Positions 47,345-55,901 of a stretch of 64,000 bases of DNA are shown piece after piece; the first letter of the stretch is position 1, and the number at the start of each line of letters is the position of its first letter. Under the pieces are notes generated by a model. The model did no database searches. It was not told the DNA's origin and saw only the letters and a list, made by a program, of their open reading frames with translations. The DNA is from Rhodospirillaceae bacterium (GTDB lineage Bacteria; Pseudomonadota; Alphaproteobacteria; Kiloniellales; DSM-21159), in assembly GCA_006969625.1 (NCBI GenBank), contig CP030885.1, positions 4,289,430-4,353,429 of the forward strand, read 5' to 3'. The position numbers and the translations under genes were made by a program.

Positions 47345-48196
47345 CTACTCGCCGGCGTCGCGTTGGGCCTCGGCCGTCGGCACCGCGAAGTCGCGGTCGT
47401 GGGTGAGCGAGGGGACCATGCGGCGCGCCTCGGCGACCCTGGCCATGTCGATCTCGGCCAGGGTGACGCCGGGCGCCTCGCCGCCGTCGGCCAGTACCTC
47501 GCCCCAGGGCGCGACGATCAGGGAGTGGCCGTAGGTCCGTCGCTTGCCGGCGTGCTCGCCGCACTGCGCCGGGGCGATGACGAAGCAGCCGGTCTCGATC
47601 GCCCGGGCGCGCAGCAGCACGTGCCAGTGCGCCTGCCCGGTGAACTGGGTGAAGGCCGCCGGCACGCTCAGGATGCCGGCGCCGGCCTGGGCCAGGCTTC
47701 GGTAGAGCCGGGGAAAGCGCAGGTCGTAGCAGACCGTCATGCCCAGCGTACCCCAGGGCAGCCCGGCCAGCACCGCCCGGGCGCCGGGCCGGAAGGTCGC
47801 CGACTCGCGGTAGGACTGGCCGTCGGGAATGTCGACGTCGAACATGTGGATCTTGTCGTAGCGTGCGGCGATCCGTCCGTCCGGCGCGAACAGCAGCGAA
47901 CGGTTGGCGCACTGCTCTTCGGACAGCTTGATCGTCAGAGAGCCGATCAGCAGCCAGATCCCATGCTGCGCCGCCAGCTCGCGGAACGCCGGGACGGCGG
48001 CATGCGTCTCCTCCGGCCGCGCCTCGGCCAGCATGCGCGCCTTGTCGCCCTCGACCTGGGTGGTGTTCTCCGGCGTGCCGACGAAGTGCGCCCCCAGGCC
48101 CGCCGCCTCGGCGATCAGCTCCGAGGCCGCGGCGATGTTGGGCATCACCTCGGGGCCCGAGGTGAGCTGGACGCAGGCTGCGGTAAAAACGCTCAC
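47345..48196 (-). CDS. Carbon-nitrogen hydrolase (nitrilase superfamily; deaminated glutathione amidase-like)
   Basis: 283 residues from a GTG. The catalytic triad is Glu43 (TPENTTQ), Lys115 ([10 protein letters not shown]) and Cys156 (TVCYDLRFP). The branch resembles Nit1, which hydrolyses deaminated glutathione made by transaminase side reactions. The GTG overlaps the grxC stop (GTGA). Gene order grxC-nitrilase-DUF1178 is a known alphaproteobacterial pattern. Confidence 0.92.
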   Translation of the reverse strand: MSVFTAACVQLTSGPEVMPNIAAASELIAEAAGLGAHFVGTPENTTQVEGDKARMLAEARPEETHAAVPAFRELAAQHGIWLLIGSLTIKLSEEQCANRSLLFAPDGRIAARYDKIHMFDVDIPDGQSYRESATFRPGARAVLAGLPWGTLGMTVCYDLRFPRLYRSLAQAGAGILSVPAAFTQFTGQAHWHVLLRARAIETGCFVIAPAQCGEHAGKRRTYGHSLIVAPWGEVLADGGEAPGVTLAEIDMARVAEARRMVPSLTHDRDFAVPTAEAQRDAGE

Positions 48197-48459
48197 GAGG
48201 CCCGCCCCTGGAGCAGCGGGTCGAGCCTGCCCTCCGCCTCCAGCGCATAGAGCTCGTCGCAGCCGCCGACGTGCCGGCCATCAATGAAGATCTGCGGCAC
48301 GGAGGTGCGGCCGCCGGCACGCTCGACCATCTCGCGCTTGCGCGCGGGTGCGGCCATCACGTCGATCTCCTCGAAGTCCTGGTCCTTCTGCTTCAGCAGC
48401 TTCTTGGCGCGGTAGCAGAAGGGGCAGAACAGGCTGGAATAGACCTCGATCTTCGGCAT
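48193..48459 (-). CDS. grxC: Glutaredoxin 3
   Basis: 88 residues. The dithiol active site is CPFC at 12-15 in SSLFCPFCYRAKK, followed by TSVPQIFIDGRHVGGCDEL with the conserved cis-Pro and glutathione-binding GGCD. It reduces mixed disulfides using glutathione. The ATG at 48459 is preceded by GGAGGCTCC. The stop overlaps the nitrilase GTG. Confidence 0.96.
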   Translation of the reverse strand: MPKIEVYSSLFCPFCYRAKKLLKQKDQDFEEIDVMAAPARKREMVERAGGRTSVPQIFIDGRHVGGCDELYALEAEGRLDPLLQGRAS

Positions 48460-48554
48460 GGAGCCTCCAGAGTGCCGGCCGTGCGTGACCATCATATGGG
48501 CTCGCACTGCGATTGTCAGGAGAGCGGCCCGTCACAGGCGCATTGACGGCAATC

Positions 48555-48570
48555 CGTGAGGCCGGTCACA
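48555..48570 (+). promoter_or_regulatory. CRP/FNR-family-like operator upstream of the flavin oxidase
   Basis: CGTGAGGCCGGTCACA matches TGTGA-N6-TCACA with one mismatch. It lies 152 bases before the flavin oxidase ATG and 96 bases upstream of grxC on the other strand. The segment 48650-48710 between it and the gene is AT-rich (GCAAAAATGC, CAATACACGTTAAC) and probably holds the promoter. Confidence 0.45.
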
Positions 48571-48721
48571 AGTCGGGCGCGGAGTCGGCATCCGCAGCCC
48601 GCCAAGCCAACGCCGTGCGTCGTGCGATTTCCCCTTGCCGCCTCCGAAAGCTTGCGCAAAAATGCTACCTGAAATAGCAATACACGTTAACATATTCGCA
48701 AAAAAGTAATGGAGGCCTGCC

Positions 48722-50614
48722 ATGTCGATCCGCCGTCTTCCCGTCTCCCGGCGCAGCGTGCTGCGCGGCATGGCCGCCTTCGCCGGCGCCGCCGCAGCTC
48801 CCGCCCTCTGGTCCGGATTCAAGCCGGCCCGGGCCGACTACGTCACGACGCGCCCCGACCTGCCGCCGGACTTCGGCGACGGCCGCAGCGTCGCCATTGT
48901 CGGTGCCGGCGTTGCCGGCCTGACCGCCGCCTACGTGCTGGCCAACGCCGGATTCCGGGTCACGGTGATCGAGGCGGATGCGCGCTACGGCGGACGCAGC
49001 CTGACCGCCCGGCCCTCCGACCAGGCCTACAGGGACTGGTGGTTCGAGACCTACAACCCGGAGCGGCTGTTCCCGGCCATGTACGTCGACAGCTACGGCG
49101 AACGGCCCGACAGTCCGGCGGCGGGGCTGCAGACCTGTACGTTCGCCGACCCGGATTGGGCCGGCAGCGGCAATCCCGTGGAGCTGTTCCTGAACGCCGG
49201 ACCGGGGCGCATCCCGTCCAACCACGTCAATCTGATCGCGCTGTGCCAGGAGATCGGCGTGGAGATGGAGCCCTACATCTTCCAGTCGATGTCGAACCTG
49301 CTGCAAAGCGAGACCTTCAACGGCGGCGCGCCGGTCGCCTTCGGCCAGGTCACCTACAGCCTCTATGCCGAGATGGCGGACATGATGGCCCAGGTGGTCG
49401 CCGAGGCCTGCAAGCTGCAGGGTGGCGAGGCGCGCCAGCTCGCCAATCTCTACCACCTGTTCGGCGACCTGCGGCAGCCCGACTCCGGCGACCCCTGCAC
49501 CCTCGTCATCGACGAGATGTCGCGCCGCCTCGGGTTCGAGAGCCTGCCCGGCGGCTGGCGCGACGGCGGAGCGACGCGCGCGCGCATCGCCCTCGACCCC
49601 ATCCTGAACTCGCAGTTCGTCGGCGACGCCGACGCCAATCCCGAGCTCAGCCCAGGCTCCTTCCTGTTCAACCGCTTCAACATCGACTGGCAGCCCTCGC
49701 TGATGCAGCCGGTCGGCGGCATGGACCGCATCTGGCAGCAGCTCCTGCTGCAGGACGTACCGCCCGGCGCCCTACCCGAGGGGCGTGCGCAGAGAGTGAG
49801 CGGGCGCAGCCCCAAGGTCGGCGACCTTGTCGTGCTCCAGGCACCCGTGGAGGAGATCGCAGCCGGGCCGGAGGGCGTGCGGGTGCGAGCGGCCGGCCTT
49901 CCCGGGGGTGGGGCCGAGTTCGACTACTGCGTCTCGACGATGAACCCCAAGGGCCTCGCCGGCGTCCTGCAGGACGCCACGGGCACCGCGATTCCGCCGG
50001 CCTTCCTCGAAGGGCTGCAGGCCTTCGTGCCGACCGACGACTGGGGCGACGGCGTCACCTCCAACCTCTTCACGCCGGCGATCAAGGTAGGCTGGCAGGG
50101 CCGCACCCGCTTCTGGGAGACCCAGGACGAGATCTACGGCGGCATCTCCTGGACCACCGACACGATCGGCCAGGTCTGGTACCCCTCCGAGGATTTCACC
50201 GCGCGCACCGGCGTGCTGACCGGCGCCTACAACCGCGGCACGATGGCCGTCGAGTTCGCCAAGCTCGATCAGGCCGAACGGCTTTCCGCGGCGCGCGAGG
50301 GCTTCGGCCGGCTGCATCCCGACGGGGTCGATCAGCTCGAGCACGGCATGTCCATCGCCTGGCAGTACATGCCGTACCAGGTCGGCGGCTGGGCCTCCGA
50401 CACGGCGCTGGAGGACCCGGAGGTCTACGAGCAGATCACCACCTTCGCCAAGGGCAGCCGCTTCTATTGCGCTGGCGATACCTGGAGCTATTGGCCGGGC
50501 TGGCAGGAGGGGTCGGTCGCCTCCGCCTACTGCGCCATCACCGCGATCGCCCGCGACATCGACCCGGCCAACAACGCCTACGCCGCCAGCGCCTGCTTCG
50601 GCACGGCGGAGTAG
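48722..50614 (+). CDS. Tat-exported flavin monoamine oxidase family protein
   Basis: 630 residues. A Tat signal SRRSVLRGMAAFAGAAAAPA predicts transport of the folded flavoprotein to the periplasm. The FAD motif VAIVGAGVAGLTAAYVLANAGF starts near residue 60, followed by the ADARYGGRSLTA box typical of amine oxidases. The C-terminal YCAGDTWSYWPGWQEGSVASAY binds FAD. Substrate candidates include amino acids or polyamines. TGGAGG precedes the ATG. It sits on the plus strand between comF and grxC, which are usually neighbours, and is followed by a dispersed repeat. It is probably an insertion. Confidence 0.88.
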   Translation: MSIRRLPVSRRSVLRGMAAFAGAAAAPALWSGFKPARADYVTTRPDLPPDFGDGRSVAIVGAGVAGLTAAYVLANAGFRVTVIEADARYGGRSLTARPSDQAYRDWWFETYNPERLFPAMYVDSYGERPDSPAAGLQTCTFADPDWAGSGNPVELFLNAGPGRIPSNHVNLIALCQEIGVEMEPYIFQSMSNLLQSETFNGGAPVAFGQVTYSLYAEMADMMAQVVAEACKLQGGEARQLANLYHLFGDLRQPDSGDPCTLVIDEMSRRLGFESLPGGWRDGGATRARIALDPILNSQFVGDADANPELSPGSFLFNRFNIDWQPSLMQPVGGMDRIWQQLLLQDVPPGALPEGRAQRVSGRSPKVGDLVVLQAPVEEIAAGPEGVRVRAAGLPGGGAEFDYCVSTMNPKGLAGVLQDATGTAIPPAFLEGLQAFVPTDDWGDGVTSNLFTPAIKVGWQGRTRFWETQDEIYGGISWTTDTIGQVWYPSEDFTARTGVLTGAYNRGTMAVEFAKLDQAERLSAAREGFGRLHPDGVDQLEHGMSIAWQYMPYQVGGWASDTALEDPEVYEQITTFAKGSRFYCAGDTWSYWPGWQEGSVASAYCAITAIARDIDPANNAYAASACFGTAE

Positions 50615-50623
50615 CCGGCGGCG

Positions 50624-50693
50624 GCCGGGTGGGGGTGCGGGACGGACCAGCGCAGAAAACGAGCCGAGAGGCCCGTTTTCGAACGGGTTCTCA
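50624..50693. repeat. Single copy related to the 14444 inverted repeat
   Basis: GCCGGGTGGGGGTGCGGGAC then a stem-loop AAAACGAGCC / GGCCCGTTTT, then CGAACGGGTTCTCA. The same order (GGCCGGGTGGGGGCGCGGGAC, a short stem-loop, TCGAACGGTCTCT) forms the right half of the repeat at 14444-14586. The left half is missing here. It sits between the convergent flavin oxidase and comF genes. Confidence 0.75.
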
Positions 50694-51464
50694 GACCTGC
50701 AGCGGCCGGACCACGCGAGCGAGAACCAGGACGTCCACCTCCGCGGCGCCGGCGCGCGTCAGGGTGCGCGCGCAAGCTTCCAGGGTGGCGCCGGTGGTCA
50801 GCACGTCGTCGACCAGCAGCACGCGCTTGCCGGCGACCTGGCCCTTGTAGCGCGGCGCCAGGGCGAAGGCGCCGCGCACGTTGAGCGCCCGCTGGCTGCG
50901 GCTGAGGCGGCCCTGGCTCGGCGTGTTGCGCCGGCGCAGCAACAGGTCCGGCACCACCGGCTTGCCGGACAGGCGCCCGAGCTGCAGCGCCAGCAGCGCC
51001 GCCTGGTTGTAGCGGCGGCGCAGCAGGCGCCAGCGGTGCAGCGGCACCGGCGCGATCAGCTCGCAGTCGGCCAGCAGCGGCGCCCCGGAGCGGGCCATCC
51101 AGCGGGCGAAGGCGGGTGCGGCCTCGGTGCGGTCGGCATGCTTGAAGCGCAGGACGAGGGGCCGCGCGCCCTCGTCGTAGCGCATCACGGCGCGCGCCCG
51201 CCGGAAGGCTGGCGCATGCTTGGCGCAGGCGCCGCACAGGGTGTCGGACCCGAGGTCGACCTCGAAGGGCACGCCGCAGCAGGCGCACAGCGGCGGCTCG
51301 ATGAAGTCGATCGCCTGCCAGGCGGCCGGGCTGAGCTGACCCGGCCGGTCGACCGGCTCGTGGGTCACCAGGCAGCGCGGCGGCAGCAAGGCGTCCAGCA
51401 CCAGGCGGCCGGCCTGCAGCGCCCAGGCGGCGGCGCGGCGCACAGGGGCGGCGGCCTCGCTCAT
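50691..51464 (-). CDS. comF: ComF family phosphoribosyltransferase-like protein
   Basis: 257 residues from ATG 51464. A Cys-rich N-terminal zinc finger (PPRCLVTH..., CACCGVPF, CGACAKH) leads to a type I phosphoribosyltransferase domain with the PRPP-binding VLLVDDVLTTGATLEAC. In transformable bacteria ComF helps pull DNA into the cytoplasm; in many others its role is unknown. It diverges from the methyltransferase at 51533. Confidence 0.93.
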   Translation of the reverse strand: MSEAAAPVRRAAAWALQAGRLVLDALLPPRCLVTHEPVDRPGQLSPAAWQAIDFIEPPLCACCGVPFEVDLGSDTLCGACAKHAPAFRRARAVMRYDEGARPLVLRFKHADRTEAAPAFARWMARSGAPLLADCELIAPVPLHRWRLLRRRYNQAALLALQLGRLSGKPVVPDLLLRRRNTPSQGRLSRSQRALNVRGAFALAPRYKGQVAGKRVLLVDDVLTTGATLEACARTLTRAGAAEVDVLVLARVVRPLQV

Positions 51465-51532
51465 CGGTCCGGGCGCTCCTCGGCGCGCCACGGCGCTGGA
51501 CCGGGCAGCGCCGCCGGGCCATATGGGCGGTC

Positions 51533-52468
51533 ATGAGCGACAGCATGCTTGTCTTTGACCGGGCCGCCGTCCGGGCGCACAGAGAACGCGCCGCCGCGCG
51601 CTGGCCGCAGCACGACTTCCTGAAGCGCGCGGTGGCCGGCCGCCTGCTCGACCGCCTGCGCGACGTCACCTGGCGCTTCGAGCGGGCGCTCGACCTCGGC
51701 TGCCACGGCGGCACCGTGGCCGAACTGCTGCCCGAAGTCGGCGGCGTCGGCACGCTGGTCCAAGCCGACCTCTCGCCGGCCATGGCGCGCCGCGCGGCGG
51801 CCAACGGTCGCCCGACGCTGGTCGCCGACGAGGAGGCACTGCCCTTCGCACCGGACAGCTTCGACCTGGCGCTGTCGGTGCTCAGCCTGCACTGGGTCAA
51901 CGACCTGCCGGGAACCCTGATCCAGGTGAACCGGTGCCTGAAGCCGGACGGGCTGTTCCTCGGCGCGCTGCTGGGCGGCGACAGCCTGCACGAGCTGCGG
52001 GTGGCGCTGATGGAGGCGGAGACCGAGCTGTCCGGCGGCCTTTCTCCCCGGATCAGCCCCTTCGCCGAGGTGCGCGACTGCGGCGGCCTGCTGCAGCGCG
52101 CCGGCTTCGCCTTGCCGGTGGTCGACAGCGACACGATCACCGTGACCTACGCCGACCCGCTGGCGCTGATGCGCGAGCTGCGCGGCATGGGCGAGGCCAA
52201 CGCCGTGCGCGAGCGTCGACGCAGCGGCACGCCGGCGGCGCTCTTCGCGCGCGCCGCCGAGCGCTATGCCGAACGCTTCGCCCAGCCCGACGGACGGATT
52301 CCGCTGACCTTCCAGGTGCTCTACCTGACCGCCTGGACGCCGCACGAAACCCAGCCGCAGCCCATGCGGCCGGGCAGCGCCAGGGCTCGCCTGGCCGAGG
52401 CGCTGGATACGGTCGAGCGGCCGGCCGGCGACAGGGCCGATCCCGGGCCGCCGCACGGGCGCGGCTAG
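51533..52468 (+). CDS. SAM-dependent methyltransferase, NDUFAF5/BioC-like
   Basis: 311 residues. The start FDRAAVRAHRERAAARWPQHDFLKR is typical of the NDUFAF5-type alphaproteobacterial family. Motif I is ALDLGCHGGTVAELL, then VQADLSPAMA and ALSVLSLHWVNDLPG. The mitochondrial relative hydroxylates an arginine of complex I subunit NDUFS7; the bacterial role is not settled. Adjacent divergent comF is the usual neighbour in alphaproteobacteria. Its stop overlaps the stop of the RHH gene. Confidence 0.9.
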   Translation: MSDSMLVFDRAAVRAHRERAAARWPQHDFLKRAVAGRLLDRLRDVTWRFERALDLGCHGGTVAELLPEVGGVGTLVQADLSPAMARRAAANGRPTLVADEEALPFAPDSFDLALSVLSLHWVNDLPGTLIQVNRCLKPDGLFLGALLGGDSLHELRVALMEAETELSGGLSPRISPFAEVRDCGGLLQRAGFALPVVDSDTITVTYADPLALMRELRGMGEANAVRERRRSGTPAALFARAAERYAERFAQPDGRIPLTFQVLYLTAWTPHETQPQPMRPGSARARLAEALDTVERPAGDRADPGPPHGRG

Positions 52469-52755
52469 CGAATGGCCAGGGTCGCCGCGCGGCGGTGACC
52501 CTCTTCGGTGGCGGCGGCGCGGAAGTAGCTGAGCACGAAGACGCGCACCGCCGCGGTCAGCGACGAGGCGCCGCGCCGGCGCGCCCGGTCGATCCGGGTG
52601 CAGATCTCGGACAGCGTCACCGCCTCGCGCTCGGCGATCTCGTCCAGCGCGTCCCACATCTCCGGCTCCAGCCGCAACGAGGTGCGCCGGCCGCCGACCG
52701 TGACGTTGCGGCTGACCAGCGTAGTGTGCAGGTAGCGCCGCTGGATCTCTTGCAC
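52465..52755 (-). CDS. Ribbon-helix-helix domain protein
   Basis: 96 residues from a GTG with GGGAG 7 bases ahead; upstream in-frame starts exist but lack such a site. The RHH fold appears as NVTVGGRRTSLRLEPEMWDA-type strand-helix, then LDEIAEREAVTLSEICTRID. Probably a small DNA-binding regulator of the RHH_4 type common in alphaproteobacteria. No toxin partner is next to it. Confidence 0.8.
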   Translation of the reverse strand: MQEIQRRYLHTTLVSRNVTVGGRRTSLRLEPEMWDALDEIAEREAVTLSEICTRIDRARRRGASSLTAAVRVFVLSYFRAAATEEGHRRAATLAIR

Positions 52756-52913
52756 CCGGCGTCTCCCATCGACCGAGGATCGAGGGAAGACTGCGGAGCA
52801 CGCCCTATGCGCGCAAGAGACCGAGGGTTGCGCCGACACCTGGCAATTGTCGCGTCAGGCGAAGTCTCCGCGGCGCACCCAACGGAGCATCGAGAGCGGC
52901 CCGGGGCCGTCTT

Positions 52914-53588
52914 TCAGAAATCCAGGTCGGCGTAATGGGCCGGCGGCGGGAACCCGGGAATCAAATCGGCCAGCAGGGGACGCATGGAGGGGCGCGACTT
53001 GATGCGCGCGTACCAGTCGCGCGCGCCCTGATGCTGGTCCCAGGGCACGCAATCCAGGTAGTCGAGGCAGGAAAGGTGGGCGGCCGCGGCGAAGTCGGCG
53101 AGGCTGAGCGTTTCGCCGGCCAGCCAGTTGCGCCGGTCGCTCAGCCAGCCGATGTAGTCGAGGTGGTAGTGGATGTTCTGGTTGGCGGCGCGGATGGCGC
53201 TGGAGTCCGGCGTGCCGATCCCGAGAAAGCGCTTCATCACCTTCTCCTCGATCAGCAGGTCGGAGACCTCGCGCGCGAACTTGCGGTCGAACCAGGCGAC
53301 CAGCCGGCGCACCTCGGCGCGGTCGAGCGCCGTCTTGCCCATCAGGTCGTCGCCGACGTCGGCATAGGCGTCGTTCAGGTACTCGGCCAGCACCCAGGCG
53401 TCGGGGATGACGCTGCCGTCCGCCTCGACCAGGACCGGCACCTCGCCGGCCGGGTTGAGGCGCAGGAACTGCTCGCGCCGCTCCCAGACCTTCTCGGCCT
53501 TGAGCTCGACCTCGATGCCCTTCTCGCGCAGGAGCAGGCGGATCTTGCGGCAGCCGGGATCGAGGGGAAGGTGATAGAGCGTGCGCAT
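52914..53588 (-). CDS. Glutathione S-transferase-like protein
   Basis: 224 residues. The N-terminal domain begins YHLPLDPGCRKIRLLLREKG, with the conserved EVPVLVEADGSVIPDAWVLAEYL. The C-terminal domain has WLAGETLSLADFAAAAHLSC with the structural Asp. Related to the FtsZ-localised (FzlA-like) group of alphaproteobacterial GSTs by overall form; that link is tentative. It stands alone on the minus strand. Confidence 0.85.
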   Translation of the reverse strand: MRTLYHLPLDPGCRKIRLLLREKGIEVELKAEKVWERREQFLRLNPAGEVPVLVEADGSVIPDAWVLAEYLNDAYADVGDDLMGKTALDRAEVRRLVAWFDRKFAREVSDLLIEEKVMKRFLGIGTPDSSAIRAANQNIHYHLDYIGWLSDRRNWLAGETLSLADFAAAAHLSCLDYLDCVPWDQHQGARDWYARIKSRPSMRPLLADLIPGFPPPAHYADLDF

Positions 53589-53727
53589 GGCCAGCGCCGA
53601 TACGCCCTGCCGACGGGCGCGTCAAGCGCGCCGGGTGTGCGCCGGCTGCGTGGTGGCCGAACGCGGACGGCCCGGCGGCCGGAACCGCCGGGCACAGGCC
53701 GCCTTCGCGCCGGGCGGCATGGAGCGA

Positions 53728-54258
53728 TCAGCTCTCCATCCGCTTGCGGCCGGTGATCATGGCGCGGACGAGATTCTGCTTCTCGAGGAGAGAGGCCAAC
53801 AGAACGCCGCCGACATGAAGGGCGACCAGCACCAGGATGCCATTGGCCAACAGCTCGTGCAGCTCTTCGCCGGCTTCGTGGCCCAGCAGCCCGGTCCAGC
53901 TCGCCAGCCCGCTCGCCACCGTCGCCAGCACCGTCAGCAGCAGCGCGAGGATCATGATGCTGCCCAGCGGGTTGTGGCCCCTGTAGTGCCGGGCCCGGCC
54001 GGCCAGCAGATCGCGCAGGTAGTGCCCCAGTTCGCCCGGCGTCGGCACGAAGTCCGCGAAGCGGGCGTGCCGCGGGCCGACCAGGCCCCAGAGGATGCGC
54101 ATCGTCACCATGCCGAGCGCGGCGAGGCCGGCCCAATAGTGCAGCGTCATCGCCTCCTCGCCGGAGGCATAGGCGAGCAGCACGCTGGCCGCCAGGCCCC
54201 AGTGCAGGAACCGAACCAGCGGGTCCCAGACCTTCACCGTATCGAGCTTCGCGGTCAT
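53728..54258 (-). CDS. Cytochrome b561 family protein
   Basis: 176 residues with four spans. Candidate haem ligands are His in VRFLHWGLAAS, LHYWAGLAAL, HYRGHNPLGS and LVALHVGGVLLAS. These bring electrons across the inner membrane, often from or to periplasmic redox proteins. It lies 62 bases after a PepSY gene on the same strand, a common combination. Confidence 0.9.
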   Translation of the reverse strand: MTAKLDTVKVWDPLVRFLHWGLAASVLLAYASGEEAMTLHYWAGLAALGMVTMRILWGLVGPRHARFADFVPTPGELGHYLRDLLAGRARHYRGHNPLGSIMILALLLTVLATVASGLASWTGLLGHEAGEELHELLANGILVLVALHVGGVLLASLLEKQNLVRAMITGRKRMES

Positions 54259-54320
54259 CGATCGTGTCCTCCAGTCTCGGCGTAAGGGGGGCCGCAGCCC
54301 CCCCTTTTGGCTTGCCGTCC

Positions 54321-54689
54321 TCAGTCGCGCTCGCGGTCGACGATCTCGCCGGTTCGGGCGTCGACGTAGATCTCCCAGAGGCGGCCGTCGGCGTCGCGTG
54401 CCTTGACCTCGTAGTCCGGGCCCTCGCGCTCGACCTCGCGGACGTCGGTGTAGCCGGCGGCGGTCACCGCGGCGACGGCACCCTCGACGCCGATCGACGG
54501 CCCGCTGTCGCTTCCGGAGGAACGGTCGTCGCCGCTGCGGCGGTCGTCGTCGCTGGCGAGTTGGACGGCGCCGACGTCGGTTGCGCCGGGCGCCCGCGAG
54601 AGGCTGTCGGCCGCCAGGGCGACGGTGCCGGCAGTGGCGCCGATCAGGATGGTGGCGACGCCGGCCTGCCAGATACGCTTGAAAACCAT
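54321..54689 (-). CDS. Exported PepSY-domain protein
   Basis: 122 residues with a signal peptide (WQAGVATILIGATAGTVALAA). An Asp/Ser/Arg-rich linker (SDDDRRSGDDRSSGSDSG) is followed by a PepSY domain (EGAVAAVTAAGYTDVREVER ... VKARDADGRLWEIYVDARTG). It probably acts in the periplasm, possibly as an inhibitor of a metallopeptidase or a partner of the b561 membrane protein downstream. GAAGGAGA precedes the ATG. Confidence 0.88.
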   Translation of the reverse strand: MVFKRIWQAGVATILIGATAGTVALAADSLSRAPGATDVGAVQLASDDDRRSGDDRSSGSDSGPSIGVEGAVAAVTAAGYTDVREVEREGPDYEVKARDADGRLWEIYVDARTGEIVDRERD

Positions 54690-54796
54690 GGTCGTGTCTC
54701 CTTTGCTCGCTTCGGGTTCGCCGGGCGCGACGGCAGCGTCCGCCCGATCTGCCGGGGAGACTGCCAGGGGCCGCCTGAACCGGCCCTGAAGCCGCC

Positions 54797-54813
54797 GTTC
54801 AGGCTGCGTTCAG
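54797..54813 (+). promoter_or_regulatory. Direct repeat, likely OmpR-family regulator site
   Basis: GTTCAGGCTGCGTTCAG: the word GTTCAG twice with an 11-base period, the spacing used by OmpR/PmrA/QseB-type regulators. It lies in the 139-base gap between the divergent PepSY genes, about 16 bases before ATG 54829. A further CTGAA at 54786 may be an inverted half. Autoregulation by the response regulator at 55233 is plausible. Confidence 0.5.
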
Positions 54814-54828
54814 CTTCGTCAGGGCTAG

Positions 54829-55233
54829 ATGCGCACGATGCGACACCTCTCCTACTTGCTGCTCGCCGCCCTGCTCTCGGCGGCGGCCGCGCCCCTGGCG
54901 GCGGCGGACGAAGGCCGCTACGAGCGCGACGCGGACCGTGGCGAAGAGCACGACGACGACTACGACGGCCGCGACCAGGAGCGCGCCCGTGCGGCGCTCG
55001 AGCGTGGCGAGGTGCTGCCGCTCGACGCCATACTGGCGCGGGCGCGCGAGCTGCTGGACGGACGCATGATCGAGGCCGAGCTGGAGCGCGAGGACGGCCG
55101 CTGGGTCTACGAACTGACCCTGCTGGGCCCCGACGGCCAGGTCGTCGAGGCGCTGTTCGACGCCGCCTCGGCCGAGTTGCTGGAGCTGGAAGGCGACGCG
55201 CTGGAGCGGGTCCTGCGGAGGCGATCCGAGTAA
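54829..55233 (+). CDS. Exported PepSY-like protein upstream of the two-component genes
   Basis: 134 residues with a signal peptide (YLLLAALLSAAAAPLAAA). An acidic/Arg-rich stretch follows (DRGEEHDDDYDGRDQERAR), then a PepSY fold (GEVLPLDAILARARELLDG ... LTLLGPDGQVVEALFDAAS). A second ATG three codons later is equally possible. Its stop overlaps the ATG of the response regulator (TAATG), so it is translated with the kinase pair and may regulate the sensor in the periplasm. Confidence 0.85.
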   Translation: MRTMRHLSYLLLAALLSAAAAPLAAADEGRYERDADRGEEHDDDYDGRDQERARAALERGEVLPLDAILARARELLDGRMIEAELEREDGRWVYELTLLGPDGQVVEALFDAASAELLELEGDALERVLRRRSE

Positions 55234-55901
55234 TGCGCATCCTTGTGGTCGAGGACGACGCCCGCCTGGCCCGCCAGCTCGCGCAGGCGCTGCAGGCCGC
55301 CGGCCATGCCGTCGACGGCGCCGCGGACGGCGAAGAGGCCAAGTTCCTCGGCGAGACCGAGCCCTACGACGCCGTGGTGCTGGACCTCGGCCTGCCGCAG
55401 CGCGACGGGCTGTCGGTGCTGCGCGCCTGGCGCGCCGAGGGCGTCGCCGTGCCGGTGCTGGTGCTGACCGCGCGCGACGGCTGGCACGAGAAGGTCGAGG
55501 GCATCGACGCCGGCGCCGACGACTACTTGGCCAAGCCCTTCCGCATGGAGGAACTGCTGGCGCGCCTGCGCGCCATCCTGCGACGCGCCGGCGGCCGGGC
55601 GAGCGACCTGCTGCGCTTCGGCCCGGTGGAGATCGACCTGCGCCGCAACCAAGTCAGCCGCGAGGGCGTGCCGGTGCCGCTCACGGCGCACGAATACAAG
55701 GTGCTGGCCTACCTGGCACACCGTGCCGGCCACACCGTCAGCCGCAGCGAGCTGACCGAGCACGTCTACGCCCAGGACTTCGACCGCGACAGCAACACGC
55801 TGGAGGTCTTCGTCGGGCGCCTGCGCCGCAAGCTGGGGCGGGACCTGATCGTCACCGAGCGCGGTCTCGGCTACCGCCTGGATCCGCATGCCTTCGACTG
55901 A
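55233..55901 (+). CDS. OmpR-family response regulator
   Basis: 222 residues. Receiver domain with Asp8-Asp9, phospho-acceptor Asp51 in DAVVLDLGLP and Lys near 101 (DDYLAKPF). The winged-helix output domain holds the recognition helix SNTLEVFVGRLRRKLG. Closest in form to QseB/PmrA/FeuP. Its last 14 bases overlap the kinase start. Confidence 0.95.
   Translation: MRILVVEDDARLARQLAQALQAAGHAVDGAADGEEAKFLGETEPYDAVVLDLGLPQRDGLSVLRAWRAEGVAVPVLVLTARDGWHEKVEGIDAGADDYLAKPFRMEELLARLRAILRRAGGRASDLLRFGPVEIDLRRNQVSREGVPVPLTAHEYKVLAYLAHRAGHTVSRSELTEHVYAQDFDRDSNTLEVFVGRLRRKLGRDLIVTERGLGYRLDPHAFD

Noticed and set aside
53728..54258. MsrQ, the membrane partner of MsrP
   Set aside because: The His pattern and length fit the cytochrome b561 family, the gene is 28 kb from msrP and it sits with PepSY genes.
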